A stretch of 5,732 nucleotides of DNA, taken from Rhodospirillaceae bacterium (GTDB lineage: Bacteria; Pseudomonadota; Alphaproteobacteria; UBA828). The stretch is from positions 1 to 5,732 of the forward strand of contig JAPPKP010000381.1 in NCBI GenBank assembly GCA_028819955.1, read 5' to 3'. Shown here one piece after another: positions 1 to 5,732 of the stretch. Every line of letters begins with the position of its first letter. Position 1 is the first letter of the stretch. A program made the translations under genes and the position numbers. Under the pieces are notes generated by a model. That model searched no databases. It saw nothing but the letters and a program-made list of their open reading frames with translations, and was not told where the DNA came from.

Positions 1-30
1 GGTTGTAACAGGCCACCCTTCGAGGAGGGA

Positions 31-59
31 CGCCGGTCCGCGAGTTTCGCGCGCCGGCG
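31..59 (+). promoter_or_regulatory. GC-rich hairpin in the leader before ffh
   Basis: CGCCGG (31-36) pairs with CCGGCG (54-59). Inside it CGCG (39-42) pairs with CGCG (48-51) around the five-base loop AGTTT. The two stems are separated by a T-G wobble (37/53) and a C-C mismatch (38/52), giving close to 12 stacked pairs. No T-run follows, so it is not a standard intrinsic terminator. It could be the end of an upstream transcript, an mRNA-stabilising structure at the 5' end, or a chance product of very high GC. The pairing is seen directly; any function is inference. Confidence 0.35.
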
Positions 60-75
60 CGGGCTTCGTTGGGGC

Positions 76-80
76 GGGAG
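76..80 (+). promoter_or_regulatory. Ribosome binding site of ffh
   Basis: GGGAG lies six bases before the GTG at 87 and supports that codon as the start. A second GTG at 83-85 is in another frame, stops after four codons and sits only two bases from the site, so it is not a plausible start. Confidence 0.7.
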
Positions 81-86
81 TAGTGC

Positions 87-1442
87 GTGTTCGATAGTCT
101 GTCCACCAGGCTGAACGGGGTCTTCGAGACGCTGACGCGGCGCGGCGCGCTGAGCGAGGCGGACGTGAGCGCCGCGCTCCGCGACGTGCGGATCGCCCTG
201 CTCGAGGCGGACGTGGCGCTCCCGGTGGTCAAGGACTTCATAGCCGGCGTGAGCGCGAAGGCGGTCGGTACGGACGTGCTGAAGAGCGTGGCGCCGGGCC
301 AGCAGGTGATCAAGATCGTGAACGATCACCTGATCGAGATGCTGGGCGGCGAGACCGCGGAGATCGGCATCGCCGCGGCCACCCCACCGGCCGCAGTCCT
401 CATGGTGGGCCTCCAAGGCTCGGGCAAGACCACCACCACTGCCAAGCTCGGCCGCTTTCTGCGTGTGAACCACAAGAAGCGCGTGCTGATGGCCTCGCTC
501 GACACCAGCCGGCCGGCGGCCATGGAACAGCTCGCAACGCTGGCGGTGCAGGCCGAGGTGGACGTGCTGCCGGTCATCCCCGGCGAGCGCGCGGTCGCGA
601 TCGCCCGGCGCGCCATGAAGTCCGCCGCGCAAGAGGGCCACGACGTGGTGCTGCTGGATACCGCCGGCCGGCTCCACGTGGACGAGGAGTTGATGGCCGA
701 GTGCGCGGCGGTGCGCGACGCGGCGGTGCCGGCGGAGACCCTGCTGGTCGCCGATGCGCTGACCGGCCAGGACGCGGTCAACGTCGCCGGCGCCTTCCAC
801 GAGCGGATCGGCCTCACCGGCATCGCGCTGACCCGGGTCGACGGCGACGGGCGGGGCGGCGCTGCGCTCAGCATGCGCGCGGTCACCGGCTGCCCCATAA
901 AGCTCATCGGCGTCGGCGAGAAGCTCGACGCCATCGAGCCCTTCCACCCGGACCGAATCGCGTCGCGCATTCTCGGCATGGGCGACGTGGTCTCCCTGGT
1001 CGAGAGGGCGCAGGAGACCATCGAGCGCGACGAGGCCGAGCGCCTCGTCCGCAAGGCCAAGAAGGGCGGCTTCGACCTTAACGACCTGTCCAAGCAGATC
1101 CAGCAGGTCCGCAAGATGGGCGGCATGGAGGGCCTGCTCGGCATGCTGCCGGGGGTGGGCAAGGTCAAGCGCCAGCTCGCCGAGGCCAACGTCGACATCA
1201 AGATGCTCGACCGCCAGCAGGCGATCATCGACTCGATGACGCCGGTCGAGCGGAGCAACCCCAAGCTGCTCAACAGCTCGCGCAAGCGGCGCATCGCGGG
1301 CGGCTCGGGCACCACCGTGCAGGACATCAACCGCCTGCTTAAGCAGGTCAAGCAGATGAACGTCATGATGAAGCGGGCCGGCAAGCTGGGCGAAAAGGGC
1401 CTGATGCGGGCCGGGATGCCCGGCATCATGCCGCCCCGCTGA
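87..1442 (+). CDS. ffh: Signal recognition particle protein Ffh (SRP54 GTPase)
   Basis: Ffh is the protein of the bacterial signal recognition particle. With 4.5S RNA it binds signal sequences on ribosomes and delivers them to the membrane receptor FtsY. The 451-residue product has the full family layout. An N domain (about 1-90) begins with the typical MFDSLSTRL. The G domain (about 100-295) carries the P-loop GLQGSGKT (108-115), DTSRPAAMEQL (139-149), DTAGR (191-195), TRVDGDGRGGAALS (from 249) and a GVGEKLDAIEPFHPDRI stretch (275-291). The M domain (about 300-445) is methionine-rich, with the finger-loop segment MGGMEGLLGMLPGVG (344-358) and an RNA-binding-type segment with RKRRIAGGSGTT (399-410). 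The G4 motif has Arg (TRVD) where TKxD is usual, a form I associate with alphaproteobacteria. The GTG start is supported by the upstream ribosome binding site and by the family N-terminus. It is the first gene of the cluster, 33 bases before rpsP. Confidence 0.97.
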   Translation: MFDSLSTRLNGVFETLTRRGALSEADVSAALRDVRIALLEADVALPVVKDFIAGVSAKAVGTDVLKSVAPGQQVIKIVNDHLIEMLGGETAEIGIAAATPPAAVLMVGLQGSGKTTTTAKLGRFLRVNHKKRVLMASLDTSRPAAMEQLATLAVQAEVDVLPVIPGERAVAIARRAMKSAAQEGHDVVLLDTAGRLHVDEELMAECAAVRDAAVPAETLLVADALTGQDAVNVAGAFHERIGLTGIALTRVDGDGRGGAALSMRAVTGCPIKLIGVGEKLDAIEPFHPDRIASRILGMGDVVSLVERAQETIERDEAERLVRKAKKGGFDLNDLSKQIQQVRKMGGMEGLLGMLPGVGKVKRQLAEANVDIKMLDRQQAIIDSMTPVERSNPKLLNSSRKRRIAGGSGTTVQDINRLLKQVKQMNVMMKRAGKLGEKGLMRAGMPGIMPPR

Positions 1443-1466
1443 TCACACGCAGCCAACAAGGAGACT

Positions 1467-1470
1467 GGAG
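1467..1470 (+). promoter_or_regulatory. Ribosome binding site of rpsP
   Basis: GGAG lies five bases before the ATG at 1476. A second purine-rich match, AAGGAG (1458-1463), lies 12 bases before the same ATG. Two good matches in a 33-base gap suit a highly translated ribosomal protein gene. Confidence 0.6.
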
Positions 1471-1475
1471 AGAGC

Positions 1476-1949
1476 ATGTCACTGAAAATTCGCCTGTCCC
1501 GCGCCGGCGCCAAGAAGCGCCCGTTCTACCGCGTGGTCGTGGCCGACACCCGCAGTCCGCGGGACGGCCGCTTCCTGGAGCGTCTCGGCACCTACGACCC
1601 GATGCTGCCCAAGGACCACCCGGAGCGCGTGCGCCTCAACGAGGAACGCATTCGCCATTGGCTGGGCGTCGGCGCCACGCCGTCGGATCGGGTAGCGCGC
1701 TTCCTCGGCGCCGCCGAGATCATCCCGATGCCGGCGCGGCGCAACAACCCGCAGAAGGGCCAGCCCAGGGCGAAGGCGCTGGAGCGCCAGGCCGCGCGGG
1801 CCGAGAAGGCGGCAGCAGCAGCCGAGGCCGAAGCCAAGGCCCCCGCAGAGCCGCCCGCCGCTGAGGAAACAGCGCCTGAAGAGGCCGGTTCAGACGATGG
1901 CGAGGGCAAAGAGAAAGCCGCTGAAACAGGCCGCATACAGCGCGCCTGA
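1476..1949 (+). CDS. rpsP: 30S ribosomal protein bS16, long-tailed form
   Basis: bS16 binds 16S rRNA and helps fold the 5' and central parts of the small ribosomal subunit. The first 85 or so residues are the conserved domain. They open with [20 protein letters not shown], continue with [22 protein letters not shown] (21-42), and reach the helix around [20 protein letters not shown] (58-77). The E. coli protein has about 80 residues; this one has 157. Residues from about 96 form an Ala/Glu/Lys-rich, low-complexity tail, basic at first and acidic around 129-145, probably disordered or partly helical. Extended tails on bS16 are common in alphaproteobacteria. The last 53 bases, including the TGA stop, overlap the start of rimM, so the two genes are probably translationally coupled. 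The ATG has a ribosome binding site and gives the family N-terminus. Confidence 0.96.
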   Translation: MSLKIRLSRAGAKKRPFYRVVVADTRSPRDGRFLERLGTYDPMLPKDHPERVRLNEERIRHWLGVGATPSDRVARFLGAAEIIPMPARRNNPQKGQPRAKALERQAARAEKAAAAAEAEAKAPAEPPAAEETAPEEAGSDDGEGKEKAAETGRIQRA

Positions 1950-2493
1950 CGGGTCAGCTGAACCCGCATTATCGGCGGACGCCACGGCGCCACGGGCGGA
2001 GACGGTCTGCCTCGGGCGCGTCGTCGGCGCCCACGGGGTGCGCGGCATCGTGCGCGTGCAGAGCCACACGGCGGACCCCGACGACCTCGCAGCCTACGGC
2101 GCACTCAGCGACGAGACCGGTACCCGGCACTTCGCCCTCACGGTCGCCGGGCACGTCAAGGGCCTCGTGCTCGCCCGCATCGAGGGCGTCGAAGACCGGG
2201 ACGCGGCAGAAGCGCTGCGCGGCACGGACCTTCACGTCCCGCGTGCGGCGCTGCCGCCAGCCGAAGACGAGGAGTACTACCACGTCGACCTGCTCGGCCT
2301 CAGCGCGGAAAGCGAGGATGGCACCGCCCTGGGTCAAGTGAGCGCCGTCCACGACCACGGCGCCGGGCCCATCGTCGAGATTCAGCCGCCCGACGGCCCT
2401 TCCACCCTGGTCCCCTTCACGCGGGAGCACGTGCCGGCCGTCGACATCGAGGGCGGCCGCATGGTCGTTGCCGTCGCGAAGGAAGCCCCGTGA
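1897..2493 (+). CDS. rimM: Ribosome maturation factor RimM (16S rRNA processing)
   Basis: RimM assists late maturation of the 30S head domain, in E. coli through contact with uS19. Its N-terminal domain starts at [14 protein letters not shown] (37-50), the family signature. The C-terminal PRC-barrel starts at YYHVDLLGL (127-135) and includes [12 protein letters not shown] (151-162) and [21 protein letters not shown] (171-191). At 198 residues it is somewhat longer than the usual 165-180. The excess is a 36-residue leader, basic in its first ten residues and then Ala/Pro-rich. No ATG, GTG or TTG occurs in frame between 1897 and the conserved domain, so this start is chosen by necessity. A weak ribosome binding site, GAAGAGG (1878-1884), lies 12 bases upstream inside rpsP. 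A CTG at 1921 is a less likely alternative. The gene overlaps rpsP by 53 bases and trmD by four. Confidence 0.93.
   Translation: MARAKRKPLKQAAYSAPDGSAEPALSADATAPRAETVCLGRVVGAHGVRGIVRVQSHTADPDDLAAYGALSDETGTRHFALTVAGHVKGLVLARIEGVEDRDAAEALRGTDLHVPRAALPPAEDEEYYHVDLLGLSAESEDGTALGQVSAVHDHGAGPIVEIQPPDGPSTLVPFTREHVPAVDIEGGRMVVAVAKEAP
1950..1966 (+). promoter_or_regulatory. Small hairpin directly after the rpsP stop codon
   Basis: CGGGT (1950-1954) pairs with ACCCG (1962-1966) immediately after the rpsP TGA, with a seven-base loop CAGCTGA that could close one more C-G pair. It lies inside the rimM coding region, 53 bases after its start codon. In the E. coli trmD operon RimM and TrmD are made in much smaller amounts than the ribosomal proteins, with mRNA structure in the rimM region involved. 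This hairpin is a weak candidate for a similar role. Confidence 0.25.
2479..2484 (+). promoter_or_regulatory. Ribosome binding site of trmD within the rimM end
   Basis: AAGGAA lies five bases before the GTG at 2490. It supports that start even though it adds about 15 residues ahead of the conserved TrmD domain. The GTGA overlap with the rimM stop points to stop-restart coupling. Confidence 0.6.
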
Positions 2494-3227
2494 CCGCGGC
2501 CCGGCACGAGAGCGAGCAATCGGCTGCCCGGCCCTGGAGCGCCCACGTGCTCACCCTATACCCCGAGGTCTTTCCCGGGCCGCTTGGCGCAGCACTTGCC
2601 GGCCGCGGCCTCGAATCCGGTCTCTGGCGGCTGGAAACGGTGGACATCCGCCGCTTTGCGCGCGATAAACACGGCACCGTCGACGATCACCCGTTCGGCG
2701 GCGGGGTGGGTATGGTCATGCGCCCCGATGTCCTGGCAGCGGCCATCGATTCGGTTGGGCCGGCAGAGGGTGGCGCACCGCGCTTCCTGCTCTCGCCGCG
2801 CGGTGCCCCGCTGACCCAGGAGCAGGTGAAGGCATTGGCGAACGGCCCCGGCATCACGCTGATCTGCGGCCGTTTCGAAGGAGTCGACGAGCGTGTACTG
2901 GAAGTCCGAGGCGTTGCCGAGCTCAGCGTCGGCGATTACGTCCTGTCGGGCGGGGAGATCGCGGCCATGGCGGTGATCGACGCCTGCGTGCGCCTGCTGC
3001 CCGGCGTGGTCGGCCGACCCTCCTCGCTGGTCGAGGAGAGTTTTGAGGACGACCTGTTGGAGTATCCGCAGTACACCCGCCCCCGCCTCTTCGAAGGCCG
3101 CGCGGTGCCGGAGGTGCTTCTCTCCGGCGATCACGCCGCCATTGGCGCCTGGCGCCGTGCCCAGGCGGAACATGTGACCAGAACGCGGCGCGCCGACTTG
3201 TGGGCTCGCCACCAGGCGCGTCGATAA
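2490..3227 (+). CDS. trmD: tRNA (guanine-37-N1)-methyltransferase TrmD
   Basis: TrmD uses S-adenosylmethionine to methylate N1 of G37, next to the anticodon, which prevents +1 frameshifting. The 245-residue protein shows the SPOUT trefoil-knot motifs in order: [17 protein letters not shown] (61-77), [10 protein letters not shown] (101-110), [11 protein letters not shown] (126-136) and [15 protein letters not shown] (146-160). The acidic residue matching the E. coli general base Asp169 is Asp164 in [15 protein letters not shown]-terminal domain follows with [24 protein letters not shown] (192-215). Length is close to the 255 of E. coli; the C-terminus is a little shorter, and there are about 15 extra residues before the first strand ([10 protein letters not shown]). 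The start overlaps the rimM stop by GTGA. It is the only gene in the window ending in TAA. Confidence 0.97.
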   Translation: MTAARHESEQSAARPWSAHVLTLYPEVFPGPLGAALAGRGLESGLWRLETVDIRRFARDKHGTVDDHPFGGGVGMVMRPDVLAAAIDSVGPAEGGAPRFLLSPRGAPLTQEQVKALANGPGITLICGRFEGVDERVLEVRGVAELSVGDYVLSGGEIAAMAVIDACVRLLPGVVGRPSSLVEESFEDDLLEYPQYTRPRLFEGRAVPEVLLSGDHAAIGAWRRAQAEHVTRTRRADLWARHQARR

Positions 3228-3246
3228 GCGGCGCGCCCGAGACCGC

Positions 3247-3250
3247 GAGG
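3247..3250 (+). promoter_or_regulatory. Ribosome binding site of rplS
   Basis: GAGG lies eight bases before the GTG at 3259 but 14 before the in-frame ATG at 3265, so it favours the GTG. That start gives MNMIEQL, which matches the usual bL19 N-terminus. Confidence 0.55.
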
Positions 3251-3258
3251 ATAGTGCC

Positions 3259-3675
3259 GTGAACATGATCGAGCAGCTGAATGCCGAGGCCGTGGAGAAG
3301 CTCGTGGAGGAGCGGGAGGTTCCGATCTTCGGCCCCGGCGATACCCTCCGCGTGCACGTCAAGGTGGTGGAAGGCTCGCGCGAGCGGGTGCAGGTGTTCG
3401 AGGGCGTCTGCATTGCCCGGCGCAACCGCAGCCTCAACTCCTCCTTCACCGTCCGCAAGATTTCCTATGGCGAGGGGGTGGAGCGGGTCTTCCCGCTGCA
3501 TTCGCCGCGCATCGCGAAGATCGAGGTGGTGAAGCGGGGGGCAGTGCGCCGCGCCAAGCTCTATTACTTGCGCGGCCGGCGCGGCAAGTCCGCGCGCATC
3601 AAGGAGAAGCGCGACGACCGCGGCACGAGGAAGGCCGCCGCCAAGGCGAAGGAGACCGCCAGGGCCGCCGACTGA
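3259..3675 (+). CDS. rplS: 50S ribosomal protein bL19
   Basis: bL19 binds 23S rRNA at the subunit interface of the large subunit and contributes to an intersubunit bridge. The SH3-like core is easily recognised: [33 protein letters not shown] (24-56), then [21 protein letters not shown] (63-83), and [24 protein letters not shown] (94-117). The E. coli protein has 115 residues; here about 20 more (118-138) form a Lys/Arg/Ala-rich tail that may contact rRNA. Start choice: GTG at 3259 is at proper distance from GAGG and yields the family N-terminus, whereas ATG at 3265 would lose two residues. It lies 31 bases after trmD and 31 bases before leuC, with no terminator visible on either side. Confidence 0.96.
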   Translation: MNMIEQLNAEAVEKLVEEREVPIFGPGDTLRVHVKVVEGSRERVQVFEGVCIARRNRSLNSSFTVRKISYGEGVERVFPLHSPRIAKIEVVKRGAVRRAKLYYLRGRRGKSARIKEKRDDRGTRKAAAKAKETARAAD

Positions 3676-3694
3676 GCGCACCGGCCATCGCCGC

Positions 3695-3700
3695 GGGAGG
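3695..3700 (+). promoter_or_regulatory. Ribosome binding site of leuC
   Basis: GGGAGG lies six bases before the ATG at 3707. The 31-base gap after rplS has no room for a leader peptide, an attenuator or a clear terminator, and no promoter is readable in it. Confidence 0.7.
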
Positions 3701-3706
3701 ACACCG

Positions 3707-5124
<1,418 letters not shown>

Positions 5125-5125
<1 letters not shown>

Positions 5126-5130
5126 GGAGG
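5125..5130 (+). promoter_or_regulatory. Ribosome binding site of leuD overlapping the leuC stop
   Basis: AGGAGG shares its first base with the leuC TGA (5123-5125) and lies seven bases before the leuD ATG at 5138. This near-perfect site placed on the stop codon suggests coupled, near-equal synthesis of the two isomerase subunits. Confidence 0.7.
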
Positions 5131-5137
5131 GCCCGTC

Positions 5138-5732
5138 ATGCGCACGTTCACGACCCTCTCCGGCCCGGCGGCGGCGCTGCCGATGATCAACGTCGATACC
5201 GACCAGCTGATCCCCAAGCAGTATCTCACCGCGATCAGCCGCGCCGGGCTCGGCAAGGGCCTTTTCCACGACTTTCGCTACGACCTGGAGGACAAGGAGC
5301 TTCCGGACTTCGTCCTCAACCTGGAGCCCTGGCGCGACGCCTGCATCCTCATTGCGGGCGAGAACTTCGGCTGCGGGTCCAGCCGCGAGCATGCCCCTTG
5401 GGCGCTCGAGGACTTCGGCATCCGCTGTGTGATCGCGCCGAGCTTCGCTGACATCTTCTTCAACAACTGCGTGAAGAACGGCATCCTGCTGATCCCGCTG
5501 CCGGAAGACGACGCGAACCTGCTGATGGACGACGCCGGGAACTCCCAGACCTGCCGGATGACGGTCGATCTGGAGGCCCAGACCGTCACGAGGTCGAACG
5601 GCGAGACCGTGGGCTTCGAGATCGAGCCCTTCCGCAAGCATCGGCTGCTCAACGGGCTCGACGATATCGGCATCACCATGACCAAGGCCGCCGAGATCGA
5701 CGCCTTCGAGGCGAAGCAGAAGGCCGCCCAGC
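5138..5732 (+). CDS. leuD: 3-isopropylmalate dehydratase small subunit LeuD (3' end cut by window)
   Basis: LeuD is the swivelling small subunit that completes the active site of isopropylmalate isomerase with LeuC. From ATG at 5138 the frame stays open to the window edge, giving 198 codons plus one base. E. coli LeuD has 201 residues, so only a few codons and the stop are likely missing. Visible motifs are [15 protein letters not shown] (16-30), with the typical NxDTDxIIP form, [17 protein letters not shown] (74-90), containing the substrate-recognition loop, and [20 protein letters not shown] (102-121). The end, [18 protein letters not shown] (178-195), matches the usual LeuD C-terminal helix. 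Nothing is broken or unusual. leuB would be a natural next gene, but it is outside the window. Confidence 0.96.
   Translation, partial: MRTFTTLSGPAAALPMINVDTDQLIPKQYLTAISRAGLGKGLFHDFRYDLEDKELPDFVLNLEPWRDACILIAGENFGCGSSREHAPWALEDFGIRCVIAPSFADIFFNNCVKNGILLIPLPEDDANLLMDDAGNSQTCRMTVDLEAQTVTRSNGETVGFEIEPFRKHRLLNGLDDIGITMTKAAEIDAFEAKQKAAQ

Larger units (their letters stand above)
1..86. other. Non-coding leader upstream of ffh
   Basis: No gene is supported in this stretch. It contains a GAGGAGGG run at 22-29 with no start codon at a usable distance downstream, a GC-rich hairpin at 31-59 and the ffh ribosome binding site at 76-80. Frames 1 and 2 on the + strand stay open through it, but neither reads like a recognisable protein tail, so an upstream gene ending here cannot be shown. 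No convincing -35/-10 pair could be read. A promoter for the operon, or a divergent promoter region, could lie here or just outside the left edge. Confidence 0.5.

Noticed and set aside
1..30. Start of a divergent gene on the minus strand at the left edge
   Set aside because: The only minus-strand GTG here lacks a well-placed ribosome binding site, and too few codons are visible to judge.
326..1513. 395-codon open frame on the minus strand opposite ffh
   Set aside because: It is the mirror of a GC-rich coding frame. The translation is rich in Ser, Arg and Pro, has no recognisable domain, and lies over a fully conserved ffh.
3228..3246. Possible terminator between trmD and rplS (GCGG pairing with CCGC)
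   Set aside because: The stem has only four pairs with a loop of about 11 bases and no T-run, so it is not a supportable terminator.
3254..3262. Two-codon GTG-CCG-TGA frame whose stop overlaps the rplS GTG
   Set aside because: It is too close to GAGG for good initiation, and a similar stray GTG occurs before ffh at 83. Both are best read as chance in G-rich leaders.
2556..3458. 300-codon minus-strand frame over trmD and the start of rplS
   Set aside because: It is a shadow frame across two conserved genes, with no ribosome binding site pattern or recognisable product.
3666..3700. Possible terminator between rplS and leuC
   Set aside because: Only four-base GC pairings can be drawn, there is no T-run, and the leuC ribosome binding site occupies the end of the gap.

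Overview
This is an ordinary, tightly packed piece of a GC-rich bacterial chromosome. Everything readable lies on the + strand: ffh, rpsP, rimM, trmD, rplS, leuC and leuD. The proteins are full-length, motif-complete members of core families. The organism looks like an alphaproteobacterium, probably Rhodospirillales-like. The reasons are strong G/C preference at third codon positions, a bS16 with a long tail, the Ffh G4 motif written TRVDGD, and leucine biosynthesis genes following rplS directly. The assignment is an inference from protein style and gene order, not from a marker gene.

Layout. Positions 1-86 are a non-coding leader with one good GC-rich hairpin (31-59) and the ffh ribosome binding site. 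Positions 87-1442 encode Ffh, the SRP GTPase. After 33 bases comes rpsP (1476-1949, ribosomal protein bS16). rimM (1897-2493) starts inside the rpsP tail, giving a 53-base overlap. trmD (2490-3227) overlaps rimM by the four bases GTGA. After 31 bases comes rplS (3259-3675, bL19), and after another 31 bases leuC (3707-5125). After 12 bases comes leuD (5138 to the right edge), which is cut a few codons before its expected end. No gap exceeds 86 bases, no intrinsic terminator is visible, and there are no tRNA or rRNA genes, insertion sequences, CRISPR arrays or long repeats.

How the genes work together. The first five form the classical trmD-type translation operon: protein targeting (Ffh), two ribosomal proteins (bS16, bL19), a 30S maturation factor (RimM) and the tRNA m1G37 methyltransferase (TrmD). 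leuC and leuD encode the two subunits of isopropylmalate isomerase. They follow so closely that read-through transcription from the translation genes is likely, and leuD appears translationally coupled to leuC.

I found no sign of an undescribed system. The points worth a second look are small: the rpsP/rimM overlap with a hairpin just after the rpsP stop, the leader hairpin before ffh, a perfect inverted repeat within ffh, and the joining of translation and leucine genes.
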